From Myxococcales bacterium (lineage in GTDB: Bacteria > Myxococcota_A > UBA9042), in NCBI GenBank assembly GCA_947491025.1, contig CANLIC010000009.1, positions 1 to 64,000 on the forward strand: a DNA stretch of 64,000 nucleotides. The letters run 5' to 3'. Of this stretch, positions 33,809 to 43,308 are shown piece after piece. Every line of letters begins with the position of its first letter. The first letter of the stretch is position 1. The notes under the pieces are model-generated. The model did not search any database, was not told the origin of the DNA, and was given only the letters and a program-made list of their open reading frames with translations. A program made the position numbers and the translations under genes.

Positions 33809-33880
33809 TGGGCGCAGCAGGGATTGAACCTGCGACCGGCGGCGTGTAAAGCCGTCGCTCTACCGCTGAGCTATACGCCC
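33809..33880 (-). tRNA. tRNA-Val (TAC)
   Basis: The minus strand gives a 72-nt cloverleaf with acceptor arm GGGCGTA/TGCGCCC, D-arm AGCTCAGCGGTAGAGC, anticodon loop TTTACAC (anticodon TAC) and T-arm GGTTCAATCC. The discriminator A is followed by CCC, so a perfect CCA end is not encoded, unlike the neighbouring tRNA-Asp 124 bp away. The two may be co-transcribed. The 366-bp gap upstream (33881-34246) holds no gene apart from the terminator at 34174-34220. Confidence 0.95.
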
Positions 33881-34173
33881 TTGGCGCTGGACCGGGCTGG
33901 TCGACCTGTCGAGTCGCCCAGGATGTCCCGGTCTGCTGGTCGGTCGACGCGCGCGGCGCCAACCTCTCCAGCGGCGGCGGACTCTAGGGGAGGTCCCGAC
34001 GGGTGTCAAGACGTCAGCCGCAGCCAATTCGCGACACGGCGTTGCTGCCCAGCGAGATGCCCGCCACAACTGGGGAGGGTCGGGGACCGCCAGCAAGCAC
34101 GCCTAGTTCTGTCGCCGACCGAGCCCGCCATTCGGCCGGCGTCTGCGAGTTCGAGCCCACCGCGTCCGCGCCC

Positions 34174-34220
34174 AAAAATGCCGGCGGCGGCGAGGGTTGC
34201 CCCTCGCCGCCGCCGGTTTT
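34174..34220 (-). terminator. Strong intrinsic terminator after the lipoprotein gene
   Basis: A perfect 16-bp stem, 34181-34196 with 34201-34216 (CCGGCGGCGGCGAGGG arm, 4-nt loop), lies 30 bp after the lipoprotein stop at 34247. On the minus strand it is followed by CATTTTT; on the plus strand by TTTT, so it may work in both directions. Confidence 0.9.
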
Positions 34221-34246
34221 GACCTCGGGAAGAAGCCCACGCGAAA

Positions 34247-35404
34247 CTACTGCGCGGCCTTGTAGCCGGTGATTTCGGCCATGAAAGTCTCGAGCGAGAG
34301 CGCGACCGAGATGGCGTCCGGCGTGTTGTCACCGTCGGTGTCGATGTCCGGCTTGAGCACGCCCGCGATCAGGCTCTTGATGGTGGCCTTGTCGAAGCCG
34401 GTCTCGGCGAGGACCTCGTCCGGGACGGCGTCGATGGCGGCGCTGAGATCCTCCTCGGCGATGACGCCGCAGAGCATGCCCTTGCTGGTCTTCCAGCCGG
34501 TGGCGTCGGTGACGTCGGCGGAGATCTGGGCGCGGCTGATGCGGAGCTTGAGGTCGATGCCGACGACGGGCAGGGTCAGGTCGAAGTTCTGCTTGTCGCC
34601 GCCGGCCTTGAGCTTGCCGTCCTTGACGGTGGTCGGGTCGAAGGTGACCAGCGCCGGGCAGATGCCCGCGACCGCAGAGAGCTGGTTGTAGCTGGCCTTG
34701 TCGACCAGGTACTTGCAGTCGCCCTGCTTGGTGGCGTCGCAGTCCTTCTTCACGGCCTCATCGATGGCGCCGAGGAGCAGGTCGCAAGTGAACTTGGTGC
34801 CGTCGGCCTTGAAGCCGTTGGGGGCCAGCATGATGACGATGCTGCCTTCCTTCACGGCCTTGGTCAGGGTGTCGTTGATCGCGGCGTAGAGGCCGACGAT
34901 CTTGCCGAGCACGTTGTCCGGCGAGGCGTCGTCGTTGAGGTCGCAGCCTTCCTTGTCCGTGAGCAGCTTGAGCGCGCTGATCTTGTTAATGTTGGTGTTG
35001 GCCTTGAAGGTGGCGACGTCCGGCACGTTGCAGGCCGGCTTGATGCACTTGCCCTTGCCACCGTCGGCGGCCTTGTCGCAGATCTCGTCGGTCTTGCAGC
35101 CGTCCTTGCAGGGGATGACCTTGTCCTTGCAGACCTTGGTCGCGCCCTCGGTGACGCAGTCCTGGTTCTCCTTGCACTTGTCGCAGGGATCCACCACCAC
35201 CGCAGTGTCCTTGGTGTCGGTCGCGTCGCTGGTGGCATCGCTACCGCCGCCGCCGCCGGCCGTGTCCTTGGCCGCGCCGCTGTCGCTGCCCGCGTCTGCC
35301 GTGCCGGTCGTGCCGCTGTTCCCAGCCTCGGCACCGCAGCCGGAGACCACCAGCGCGCTGCACATAAAGAGGGCCGCAAGCCCCTTGCCGAAGATCCGCA
35401 TCAT
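34247..35404 (-). CDS. Cys-rich lipoprotein, unknown function
   Basis: 385 aa. The signal peptide runs to the lipobox VVSGC at about residue 23. An Asp/Gly/Ser/Thr linker (25-70) follows, then a small Cys-rich module (about 73-125; CDKCKENQDC, CKDGCKTDEIC) of the kind common in myxobacterial surface lipoproteins. The rest (about 130-385) is a mixed alpha/beta domain ending in a DTDGDNTPDAISV stretch that could bind calcium. The domain is not recognised. AGGAG lies 8 nt before the first of two tandem ATG codons. It is followed by a strong terminator, so it is probably expressed alone. Confidence 0.8.
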   Translation of the reverse strand: MMRIFGKGLAALFMCSALVVSGCGAEAGNSGTTGTADAGSDSGAAKDTAGGGGGSDATSDATDTKDTAVVVDPCDKCKENQDCVTEGATKVCKDKVIPCKDGCKTDEICDKAADGGKGKCIKPACNVPDVATFKANTNINKISALKLLTDKEGCDLNDDASPDNVLGKIVGLYAAINDTLTKAVKEGSIVIMLAPNGFKADGTKFTCDLLLGAIDEAVKKDCDATKQGDCKYLVDKASYNQLSAVAGICPALVTFDPTTVKDGKLKAGGDKQNFDLTLPVVGIDLKLRISRAQISADVTDATGWKTSKGMLCGVIAEEDLSAAIDAVPDEVLAETGFDKATIKSLIAGVLKPDIDTDGDNTPDAISVALSLETFMAEITGYKAAQ

Positions 35405-35688
35405 CGTCGCAACTCCTGAAGTTGCCGGGGGGTTCGTCCGACCGGCGCTGGTCTTGGCTCGCCTGTGGTTTGCTGGATCCCGCCACCCGGCGAGGGACCA
35501 CAGAGGCGACCCGAAGGGGCCAGAACCGTAGCAGGATGACGCAGGTGGGTCAAGGGATTTCGGAGCGCCGACGCGGCCGAGGGGGAGGTGGCGTTGACGT
35601 CCCCGAGGCCTCGACCTACGCTCAGCGCGCGAAGGCGTGGCGCAACCGGCGCCGAGGCGCCCTGACCGAGACCCGTTGGAGGCTGACG

Positions 35689-35937
35689 ATGGCGACCTGG
35701 AAGTGCGACGTGCGGATGAAGTTCGGCAAGTACTCGGCCCACGTTTGGAAGGCCACCGAGCGCGAGTCGGCGCCGATCGCCGGGGAGCTCGGCTCCGCCA
35801 AGGTCGCGATCGACAAGGTGCTCGAGGCCGTGCAGAAGGCCGGCTACGCCGAGGGTGACGACGAGGTGATCTTCCGCGACACCTCGTACGCCTCGCTGAC
35901 CGAGCTGCGGCAGAACATGAGCCGCGCGCCTTACTGA
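35689..35937 (+). CDS. Small unknown protein
   Basis: 82 aa starting MATWKCDVRMKFGKY. No signal peptide; one Cys; a central helix (AKVAIDKVLEAVQKAG) flanked by strands, suggesting a small alpha/beta fold. GGAGG lies 7 nt before the ATG, which makes translation likely. It stands alone, divergent from the lipoprotein gene across 284 bp and converging on moeA. Not recognised. Confidence 0.65.
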   Translation: MATWKCDVRMKFGKYSAHVWKATERESAPIAGELGSAKVAIDKVLEAVQKAGYAEGDDEVIFRDTSYASLTELRQNMSRAPY

Positions 35938-35989
35938 CGGAAAGCGTGTTGCAGCCAACGCCGACGATCCGCTGTGCGGGCGGCTGCGG

Positions 35990-37279
35990 CTAGCGATCGC
36001 TCCAAAGGAGGACTGTCGCCAGTTCGCCAACCGTCGCCGCGGCGGCTTGAGGCGGCCGGCAGATGAGCAATTCTCCACCCGCAAAGTGGGCCAGGTCGGC
36101 GGAGCCGGCCGTGGCGACCGCCGCGATCGAGGCCTGGTCATTGGCGTCGACGCGCCAGGTGGCGGCGAGGTAGGCCTCGCGATCGCCGTTGGCGGGAATG
36201 GGTGTCGCCAAGGGCGCTTGGAGCTTGACCCAGCCGCCGGTCGCGGCGCCGGCGATGCGACGGAGTGCGGGGCGCACAAAAAGCTGCGCGGCGACGAAGC
36301 TGCTGACCGGGTTGCCGGGAAGCGCGAGCACGAGGCATGGCCGCCGACCACCGGCCGCGGGCAACTCGGCGATCAAGATCGGCTTGCCGGGCCTCATCCG
36401 CACACGGTGGAGCAGGATTTCGGCGCCGAGGGCGCGCAGGGCGGCGCCGACCAGGTCGTAGTCGCCCATCGACACACCGCCGCTGAGCACGAGCGCGTCG
36501 CAAGTTTCGGACAAGGCGCGCAGTTGGGCCTCGAGCTCGGCGCGGCGATCGGCGGCGGCGCCGGCGTGGACGACTTGGACGCCCCACTGCCCCAGCAATG
36601 CAGCGAGCATCCAGCGATTGCTGTCGCGCACCTGGCCGAGGCCTGGGCGAGCGCTGACGGGCACGAGTTCGTCGCCGGTCGGCATCAGCCCGACGACGGG
36701 GCGCCGAACGCAGGTGACCTCCGCCGCGCCGAACGCGGCGAGCACGCCGATGCGGGCGGCGTCGAGGCTGGCGCCACGAGCGACGACCACGTCGCCGGCG
36801 CGCACCTCTTGGCCCTGTCGCGCGATGTGCTGGCCTTCGCGCACGGGCGCTGTGGCGCGGCGGGGCGCCGTGGGGCCGTCGTCCTCGAGCGTCGCAGGCG
36901 CGACCTCCTCGAAGGGCACCATCGCGTCAGCGCCGGGGGGCACGACGCCTCCGGTCATGACGCGGACGTAACCACCGGCAGGGACCACGCCGGAGAAGGC
37001 GGCGCCCGCCCGCGACGCCCCGGCGAAGAGAAGCGAAGGCGCATCGGGGCCACAATCGGCGCTGCGGACGGCGATGCCGTCCATCATCGCGCGATCGAAA
37101 GCCGGCTGATCGAGGTCGGCGGTCACGTCGGCGGCCAGGACCCGGCCGAAGCAGGCGGCCAAGGGCAGGCGCTCGGTGTCTTCCAAGGGCGCGCAACGGC
37201 CGAGGAGCAGGGTCCGGGCGGCGGCCACGTCGAGGGTAGGCGGCCCGAGCGGGCGTTTGGGCTCGGAGTCGTGCGTCAC
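35990..37279 (-). CDS. moeA: Molybdopterin molybdenumtransferase MoeA
   Basis: 429 aa from a GTG start (VTHDSEPK). MoeA inserts molybdate into adenylated molybdopterin to complete the molybdenum cofactor. Visible family motifs are DQPAFDRAMMDGIAVR near residue 60, a GGVSMGDYD loop near 265 and LALPGNPVSSF near 320, followed by the C-terminal beta domain. The N-terminal frame upstream of the GTG is low-complexity. No other Mo-cofactor gene is in the window; its neighbours are a lipoprotein (55 bp upstream) and a converging small gene. Confidence 0.95.
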   Translation of the reverse strand: MTHDSEPKRPLGPPTLDVAAARTLLLGRCAPLEDTERLPLAACFGRVLAADVTADLDQPAFDRAMMDGIAVRSADCGPDAPSLLFAGASRAGAAFSGVVPAGGYVRVMTGGVVPPGADAMVPFEEVAPATLEDDGPTAPRRATAPVREGQHIARQGQEVRAGDVVVARGASLDAARIGVLAAFGAAEVTCVRRPVVGLMPTGDELVPVSARPGLGQVRDSNRWMLAALLGQWGVQVVHAGAAADRRAELEAQLRALSETCDALVLSGGVSMGDYDLVGAALRALGAEILLHRVRMRPGKPILIAELPAAGGRRPCLVLALPGNPVSSFVAAQLFVRPALRRIAGAATGGWVKLQAPLATPIPANGDREAYLAATWRVDANDQASIAAVATAGSADLAHFAGGELLICRPPQAAAATVGELATVLLWSDR

Positions 37280-37334
37280 GTGCCCCCCGCCGCGGCCTGG
37301 CGCCGCCCATCTGCAGCAGGCGTCGCTGCTGCCG

Positions 37335-38546
37335 TCACTTGTCGGTGAAGCAGCTGGTCGACTGATTGCCGCAGTACATGCCCTTGATGACCTGGACGCA
37401 GGTCGAGAGGTCATAGGGGAACGAGCAGCCGGCCGCCTGCGCCTCGGGCGTGCCCATGTGCTTGGCGACGCAGCCTTCGTAGTTGACGAACGCGTCCTGC
37501 GAGCTCGGCTTGCCCTTGGTGATGCACTGGACCTGACAGGAGAACGGGCTGCCGGCGCCTTCGCACTTTTCGGCCACGCAGTTGTCGACGGTCTGGCAGG
37601 TGTCGGGGCCGCCGGTGCCGTAGCAGCCTGCAAATGCGCTGCCGCACTTCTCGCCCCAGCAGGAGGTCGGGTTGATCGCCTGCTTGCAGGTCTCCTTGCA
37701 GGTGTCGAGGGCGAGCGATGCGGCGCGGCCCTCTGGGCTGCTGAGGGCGAGGCAGGTCGAGGCGCAGGTGTTCGGTTTGACGGGCAGCGATTGGTGGCAG
37801 TGGGCGATGCAGGCCTTGGCGGGCAGGCAGCCGAGCGGGGTGCCGCCGACGCAGGCGCTGAGCTCGGAGTCGCAGGCCTTGGCGACGCAAGCTGCCCGCT
37901 CGGCGGCGTTTTCGGAGGCGGGGCAGGCGGCGGCGCAAACGCGCAACTTCTGCGCGACAGGCAGCGCCTCCTTGGAGGCATTCTGGAAGCAGCCGGCCTT
38001 GCAACCGGCGTCGCCGTTGACGCAGGCGCCATTGCACAACACGGCCTCTTGGCAGGTGGACTCGCCCTGGCCGAAGCCGATGCAGGCGTCGAGCTTGTCG
38101 AAGCACTTGGCGAAGTCGCACTCGATCTCGGCGAGCGCGCCTTCGGTGACGGCGCCACAGAGGTCGACGTGGCACTTGGCGACCGCCTCGAACTTGGCGA
38201 GGTCAGCGGCGGACGCACCGGCGCTGCACTTGGCGGCGCAGGCCTTGTCGCCAGCCGCGCACTTGGCGGCGCAATTGAGGGCGGCGCTGCAGGTCGGGCC
38301 AGCGGGCGTGGTGTCGATGGGCGTGGTGTCGGGGCCTGGGGTGTCGGCGACCTCGACGCCGGCGTCGCCGGCACCCGTGTCGCTCACGGCGCCGTCGCCG
38401 CCCGTGCCGTCGCTGGCGCCGGTGTCTGCGGCGCCGTCGGTCTGGCCGCTGTCGCTGGCCGCGGGCTCTTCCTTGCCGCCGCAGCCGGCGGCGAGCAGGC
38501 CGAAGGCCAGGGTGCAGGTCAGCGAGATCAGAATGGTACGAGACAT
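37335..38546 (-). CDS. Cys-rich lipoprotein, unknown function
   Basis: 403 aa. Lipoprotein signal with lipobox LAAGC near residue 22, then an Asp/Gly/Thr-rich linker to about 85. From there on the protein is a series of Cys-rich repeats (about 28 Cys) with recurring C-x3-C spacing and helices such as CAAKCAAGDKACAAKC, separated by 45-60 residues. This looks like tandem disulfide-bonded helical hairpins. No catalytic motif is seen. GAGGAGAGG lies just before the ATG at 38546. Outer-surface location is inferred. Confidence 0.78.
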   Translation of the reverse strand: MSRTILISLTCTLAFGLLAAGCGGKEEPAASDSGQTDGAADTGASDGTGGDGAVSDTGAGDAGVEVADTPGPDTTPIDTTPAGPTCSAALNCAAKCAAGDKACAAKCSAGASAADLAKFEAVAKCHVDLCGAVTEGALAEIECDFAKCFDKLDACIGFGQGESTCQEAVLCNGACVNGDAGCKAGCFQNASKEALPVAQKLRVCAAACPASENAAERAACVAKACDSELSACVGGTPLGCLPAKACIAHCHQSLPVKPNTCASTCLALSSPEGRAASLALDTCKETCKQAINPTSCWGEKCGSAFAGCYGTGGPDTCQTVDNCVAEKCEGAGSPFSCQVQCITKGKPSSQDAFVNYEGCVAKHMGTPEAQAAGCSFPYDLSTCVQVIKGMYCGNQSTSCFTDK

Positions 38547-38711
38547 GGCCTCTCCTCTACGCGGCGCCAGCGCCCGGTCAAGGCGGGCGAGGATAAGGCC
38601 GCCCGAGCCGGTGTCAACGCGGGGTTGGGCGAGGGCGGCCATGACGGGCCCGCAAAGGCGCGGACAGGTGGGGACCGTGGCCGGTGCGAGCGCGCAGTGA
38701 GCGAGCAGCGC

Positions 38712-39134
38712 TCAGGTCTGGTCGAAGGCCTGGCTGAAGAAGAACGCGATCTCGCGCGCCGCCGATGCCGCGCTGTCGCTGCCATGGACCGTGTTGCGGC
38801 CCTTGGACTCGGCGTAGAGCTTGCGGATCGTGCCGTCGGCGGCCTGGGCCGGGTCGGTCGCGCCCATCAGCTCGCGGTTGCGGGCAATGGCGTTGTCGCC
38901 CTCGAGCGCCAGCAGCAGCACCGGCCCGGACGTCATGTACTCCACCAGCTCGCCGTAGAAGGGGCGCGCGGCGTGCTCTTGGTAGAAGGCGCCGGCCTGG
39001 GCGGTGCTCAACTGAACCAGGCGGGCCGCGGCGATGCGCAGGCCTGCGGCCTCGAACACCGTGAGGACGTGGCCGATGTGGCCGTTCTGGACGCCATCGG
39101 GCTTGACGATGGAGAGGGTGCGCTCGACTGCCAT
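38712..39134 (-). CDS. ndk: Nucleoside diphosphate kinase
   Basis: 140 aa, the standard size. It moves the gamma-phosphate from ATP to NDPs through a phosphohistidine. [10 protein letters not shown] is at the N terminus, and the active-site NTVHGSDS stretch has catalytic His117. It lies directly after sucD-sucC on the same strand (111 bp), a common arrangement since succinyl-CoA synthetase supplies NTP. Confidence 0.97.
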   Translation of the reverse strand: MAVERTLSIVKPDGVQNGHIGHVLTVFEAAGLRIAAARLVQLSTAQAGAFYQEHAARPFYGELVEYMTSGPVLLLALEGDNAIARNRELMGATDPAQAADGTIRKLYAESKGRNTVHGSDSAASAAREIAFFFSQAFDQT

Positions 39135-39245
39135 GGGGAGCTCCTGGGTGGGCCGGATGCGGCCTTGAGGGTGAGGACCTGGGCTGCGGCGCTGGGCCGC
39201 GGAATGCGCAAGGGGCGAGGTGGCGGGGTCCGCCTCGGGTGGCGG

Positions 39246-40142
39246 CTAGCGCAGCTCGATGCCGCGGGCACGGGCCGCCTGCAGCAAGGTCGCGGCCATG
39301 TCGCCGGGCGTCGGCGCCACAGCGATGCCAGCGGCCTCGAACGCCGCGATCTTTCCCTGGCCGGTGCCCTTGCCGCCCGAGATGATGGCGCCGGCGTGGC
39401 CCATGCGACGTCCGGGCGGGGCGGTCAGGCCAGCGATGAAGGCGGCGACGGGCTTGTCGCTCATGTGGGCCTGGATCCAGGCGGCTGCGTCCTCTTCGGC
39501 CGAGCCGCCGATCTCGCCGATGATGATGACGCCGTGGGTGTCCGGGTCCTTGGCGAAGAGCTGCAGGGCGTCGATGAAGTCAGTGCCCTTGATCGGATCG
39601 CCGCCGATGCCGATGCAGGTCGATTGGCCGATGCCGAGCGCGGTGAGCTGGCCGACCGCCTCGTAGGTGAGGGTGCCGGAGCGCGAGACGACGCCGACGT
39701 GGCCAGGCTTGTGGATGTGCCCGGGCATGATGCCGATCTTGCACTGGCCGGGGGTGATGACGCCCGGGCAATTGGGGCCGATGAGGCGCGAGCCGCGGCC
39801 CTGCAGGTAGGTGCGGGCGCGCATCATGTCGAGCACCGGGATGCCCTCGGTGATCGCCACGATGAGCTCGATGCCGGCGTCCGCGGCCTCCATGATGGCG
39901 TCCGCGGCGAAGGGCGGCGGGACGAAGATCATCGTGGCGTTGGCGCCGGTCGCCGCGCGCGCTGCGGCGACGGTGTCGAAGATCGGCACGACGTCGTCGA
40001 AGGTCTGGCCGCCTTTGCCTGGGGTGACGCCACCCACAACCTGGGTGCCGTAGGCCATGCACTGCCGGGTGTGGAAGGCGCCGGCGCTGCCGGTGATGCC
40101 TTGCACCAGCAGGCGGGTGTTGCTGTCGACGAGGACGGACAT
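39246..40142 (-). CDS. sucD: Succinyl-CoA synthetase alpha subunit
   Basis: 298 aa. It carries the CoA-binding Rossmann part ([15 protein letters not shown]) and the phosphorylated histidine, His249, in RMGHAGAII. With SucC it makes succinate and ATP/GTP from succinyl-CoA in the TCA cycle. The start at 40142 has GGAG 8 nt upstream. It lies 68 bp after sucC. Confidence 0.97.
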   Translation of the reverse strand: MSVLVDSNTRLLVQGITGSAGAFHTRQCMAYGTQVVGGVTPGKGGQTFDDVVPIFDTVAAARAATGANATMIFVPPPFAADAIMEAADAGIELIVAITEGIPVLDMMRARTYLQGRGSRLIGPNCPGVITPGQCKIGIMPGHIHKPGHVGVVSRSGTLTYEAVGQLTALGIGQSTCIGIGGDPIKGTDFIDALQLFAKDPDTHGVIIIGEIGGSAEEDAAAWIQAHMSDKPVAAFIAGLTAPPGRRMGHAGAIISGGKGTGQGKIAAFEAAGIAVAPTPGDMAATLLQAARARGIELR

Positions 40143-40210
40143 CGCGGGCTCCGTGGGGTTCGCTGGGCGGTAGGAGGTGGGGCCGGGGACGCGGCCGGGC
40201 GCTGCGTCGG

Positions 40211-41395
40211 TTAGCGCGCGAGGTTGGCGGCGTAGGCGCGGGCCGCGGCGACGGCCTTCTGGGCGCCGTCCTTCATGTCGGTGGCGGGTGTGATGGCCAG
40301 GCCCGACTCGGCGAGCATCTGGCGGCCCAGCTCGACGTTGGTGCCCTCGAGACGCACGACGAGGGGCCGATCGAGACCGACCTCCCGCGCCGCCGCGATG
40401 ACGCCGGTGGCGATGGTGTCGCACTTCATGATGCCCCCGAAGATGTTGACGAAGATCGCGTGCACCCGGCTGTCGCCGAGGATGATGCGGAAGGCCGCGG
40501 TCACGCGCTCAGCGGTGGCGCCGCCGCCGACGTCAAGGAAGTTGGCGGGCTCGGCGCCGTAGTGCTTCAGGATGTCCATCGTCGCCATCGCCAGGCCAGC
40601 GCCGTTGACGAGGCAGCCGACGTTGCCGTCGAGGTGCACGTAGTTGAGGTCCCAGCGGCTGGCCTCGATCTCGCGCGGGTCTTCCTCGTCGAGATCGCGC
40701 AGCGCCTCGATGTCCTTGTGCCGATGCATGGCGTTGTCGTCGAAGGTGATCTTGCCGTCGAGCGCGAGGAGGTCGCCGCTGCCGGTGACGACCAACGGGT
40801 TGATCTCGACGAGGCTGCAGTCCTTGGCGACGTACAGGTTGTAGAGCGACTGCAGGAAGCTGCCGCACTGGCGCACGGCCTTGCCGCCGAGGCCGAGGGC
40901 GAACGCGACGGCGCGGGTCTGAAAGTCTTGCAGGCCGACGCGGGGGTCGATCCAGACCTTGAAGATCTTCTCGGGCGTGTGGTGGGCGACATCCTCGATG
41001 TTCATGCCGCCTTCGGTCGACGCCATGATGACGATCTGGCCGCGATCGCGATCGAGGAGCATGCCGAGGTAGAGCTCGCGGGCGATGTCGGCGCCGCCCT
41101 CGACGTAGAGCCGCCGCACTTGCTGGCCCTCGGGCCCGGTTTGGTGCGTGATGAGCTGCATGCCGAAGATCCGCTGCGCCTGCTCGCGTACGGCCTCCAT
41201 CGACTTGACGACCTTGACGCCGCCACCGAGGCCGCGGCCGCCGGCGTGAATCTGCGCCTTGACCACGTAGACGGGGCCGGGCAGCCGCTGCGCCGCCTCG
41301 ACAGCCTCTTGAACGCTGAACGCCGCGTGGCCCTCTGAGGTCGGCACGCCAAAGTCGCGGAAGAGCTGCTTGGCTTGGTACTCGTGGATCTTCAT
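40211..41395 (-). CDS. sucC: Succinyl-CoA synthetase beta subunit
   Basis: 394 aa starting [12 protein letters not shown], the family's usual N terminus. An ATP-grasp domain (with [10 protein letters not shown] and VEINPLVVT) precedes a C-terminal SucD-interacting domain with [10 protein letters not shown]. It is the first gene of sucC-sucD-ndk. It is divergent from the YihY-type membrane gene across 231 bp, where the promoter must lie. Confidence 0.97.
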   Translation of the reverse strand: MKIHEYQAKQLFRDFGVPTSEGHAAFSVQEAVEAAQRLPGPVYVVKAQIHAGGRGLGGGVKVVKSMEAVREQAQRIFGMQLITHQTGPEGQQVRRLYVEGGADIARELYLGMLLDRDRGQIVIMASTEGGMNIEDVAHHTPEKIFKVWIDPRVGLQDFQTRAVAFALGLGGKAVRQCGSFLQSLYNLYVAKDCSLVEINPLVVTGSGDLLALDGKITFDDNAMHRHKDIEALRDLDEEDPREIEASRWDLNYVHLDGNVGCLVNGAGLAMATMDILKHYGAEPANFLDVGGGATAERVTAAFRIILGDSRVHAIFVNIFGGIMKCDTIATGVIAAAREVGLDRPLVVRLEGTNVELGRQMLAESGLAITPATDMKDGAQKAVAAARAYAANLAR

Positions 41396-41626
41396 GGTCC
41401 TCTCTCGCCGGTGCCGGTCGCAGGGGTCACGCCTTCGGGCAGAGTTGCTGGCTCTGCCTCGCTGCGCGGCCGGCAGGTACCACGGATGACGGGCGCCGGC
41501 AATTGCCGAGAGCGTGTTGGCGGTGCAGCAGCCCATGGCAGCGCCTTGCCCTTGACGGCTCGCCCCGACACCATCGGCACGGCGAGGCGGGCAGCGAGGT
41601 GGGCGAGTGGCGACGCGGGGCTGGCG

Positions 41627-42565
41627 ATGAAGATGCGGCTCGGGCAGATGGTGACGACGCGGGTGGCCTCGGCGCGCGCGGCGATCGCACGGCGACTCCC
41701 GATCCTGAGCGCCTCGGTGCGCATCGCCATCGACGTCGAGCTGGCCGATCGCGCCGCAGCGCTGGCCCTCTTCGCCATGTTGGCGGCGGTACCGGCGCTG
41801 CTCGGCGCCCTGTCGGCGGCCGGCTACCTGATCCACCGCCTGGGCGGTGTGACGGCCTGGCTCGGGGTCGGCGATCGCGACGGAGCAGGCGCGGCGCTGC
41901 GACAGATGCTGGCGGCCCTGCGCAGCGCCTTGCCGGGCGTGACCTGGGATCCGTCGACCCTGGCAACGGCGTTGGTGGAGAACCGCACCAGCAACGGCGT
42001 GCTGGGCTCGATCGGCGCCTTGGTGGTCGGCGTCAACCTGGTGGCGCAGCTCGATCGCACCATTCGCCTCGTGCTCGGCAGGCCAAGGCGCTCGGCGCTG
42101 CGCTCGGCCGGCGCGATGTCCCTGGTCCTCATCGGCGTGTCCCTGCTGGCGCTGATGGCGTCGTTCATCGGCCCGCTGCTCGAGTGGGGCGTGCGCGTCG
42201 TCGCCGGCGGATTCGCCAAGCTCTCGCTAGGCTTCGTCGACTCGGTCGCGCTCGGCGTGGCCATCGGGCAGATGTTGCCCATCGCGATCGGATTTTGGGC
42301 GATCGTGCGTTGGAGCGCGGGCCGGCCGGCGCCGCCGAAGCGGGCGCTGTGGGCCGTGGCCTTCACCTTTTCGCTGCTGTGGTTCTGTGGCCAGCGCGTG
42401 TTCTCGCTCTACGTCAGCGATGTGGTGCGGCTCGACGCGATCTATGGAGCGCTGACGGGCGTGCTGGCGCTGATGTTGTGGCTCTACTATGCGTCGTGCG
42501 CCCTGCTCTTCGCGGTCGCCGTGCTCGCCGCGCTTGAGCGCCACCGCGACAGCGCGGGCGCGTAG
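41627..42565 (+). CDS. YihY/BrkB-family membrane protein
   Basis: 312 aa with about six hydrophobic helices (roughly 45-70, 120-140, 160-190, 205-225, 235-260, 275-305). The family motifs are visible: a [19 protein letters not shown] first helix region and a near-terminal [16 protein letters not shown] helix. The family was once called RNase BN; no nuclease role is supported, and its function is uncertain. An ATG 6 nt downstream is an alternative start. It stands alone on the plus strand. Confidence 0.85.
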   Translation: MKMRLGQMVTTRVASARAAIARRLPILSASVRIAIDVELADRAAALALFAMLAAVPALLGALSAAGYLIHRLGGVTAWLGVGDRDGAGAALRQMLAALRSALPGVTWDPSTLATALVENRTSNGVLGSIGALVVGVNLVAQLDRTIRLVLGRPRRSALRSAGAMSLVLIGVSLLALMASFIGPLLEWGVRVVAGGFAKLSLGFVDSVALGVAIGQMLPIAIGFWAIVRWSAGRPAPPKRALWAVAFTFSLLWFCGQRVFSLYVSDVVRLDAIYGALTGVLALMLWLYYASCALLFAVAVLAALERHRDSAGA

Positions 42566-42738
42566 ACCCTGGTTGCTGGCGGCGGGCGAACGCCGTAGCG
42601 TGCCGCCGCCAATACCGGCGCCCCACGGCGCCGGGAGCGACCAGAGATGAGTAGCCGGTCGATAGCGGCCGGAGACGAGCGACGAGGGCCGCGGCGGCTC
42701 ACCAGGGCCGCAGCGCCGTGGACGTGGGGGAGGCGAGG

Positions 42739-43308
42739 ATGGCAGGGCGCACCGCAGAGGAGCAGACCGCATTGCCGGCGTGGCGCCGCAGTGCCCACAC
42801 CGATCGCCACGGCATCCGGCTCTACAAGGAGTACTTCAACTTCGGCTCGGCGCATTTCTTGATCTTCGGCGACGGCAGCCGCGAAGAGCTGCACGGCCAC
42901 AACTACAAGGCGACGCTCGAGCTCGACGCGCCGCTCGATGAGGCGCACCTCGTCGCTGACTTTCTTCTGGTCAAGCCCTTGTTCCGCAAGGTGTGCGATA
43001 TCCTCGACCACCGCACCTTGTTGCCGTTGCGCAACCAGCACCTGCGGGTGGAAGCCGGCGAGCGCGAGGTGACGGCGCGCTTTGGCGCCGACGGTGCCGA
43101 TCGCTATGTGGTGCCGCGCCGCGACGTCATGCTGCTCGACATCGAGAACACGTCGAGCGAGCTGCTGGCGCGCTGGCTGCTCGAGGCCTTCCTCGCCGAG
43201 CTCGCCACCGCGCTGCCGACGCTCGCGATGGACCGGATCTGCGTGACGGTGCAGGAGTCCCCTGGGCAGAGCGCCCGCATCGAGCGCCGCTGGGACGTCG
43301 ATGGCTGA
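42739..43308 (+). CDS. 6-pyruvoyl-tetrahydropterin synthase family, PTPS-III-like
   Basis: 189 aa. Zn ligands are His39 in SAHF and the two His of HGH (52, 54). The residue three before the HGH is Glu49 (EELHGHNY), and there is no Cys in the usual catalytic place. ExxHGH is the pattern of PTPS-III enzymes, which replace dihydroneopterin aldolase in folate synthesis. A classic QueD would have Cys instead. The protein is longer than QueD (about 120 aa) because of an insertion at about 95-125. GGGGGAGGCGAGG precedes the ATG at 42739. It overlaps the next gene by 8 bp, so the two are coupled although their jobs appear unrelated. Confidence 0.82.
   Translation: MAGRTAEEQTALPAWRRSAHTDRHGIRLYKEYFNFGSAHFLIFGDGSREELHGHNYKATLELDAPLDEAHLVADFLLVKPLFRKVCDILDHRTLLPLRNQHLRVEAGEREVTARFGADGADRYVVPRRDVMLLDIENTSSELLARWLLEAFLAELATALPTLAMDRICVTVQESPGQSARIERRWDVDG

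Noticed and set aside
34197..34200. Riboswitch in the stem region at 34181-34216
   Set aside because: A simple 16-bp hairpin with T-runs after a stop codon is a terminator; no gene start follows.
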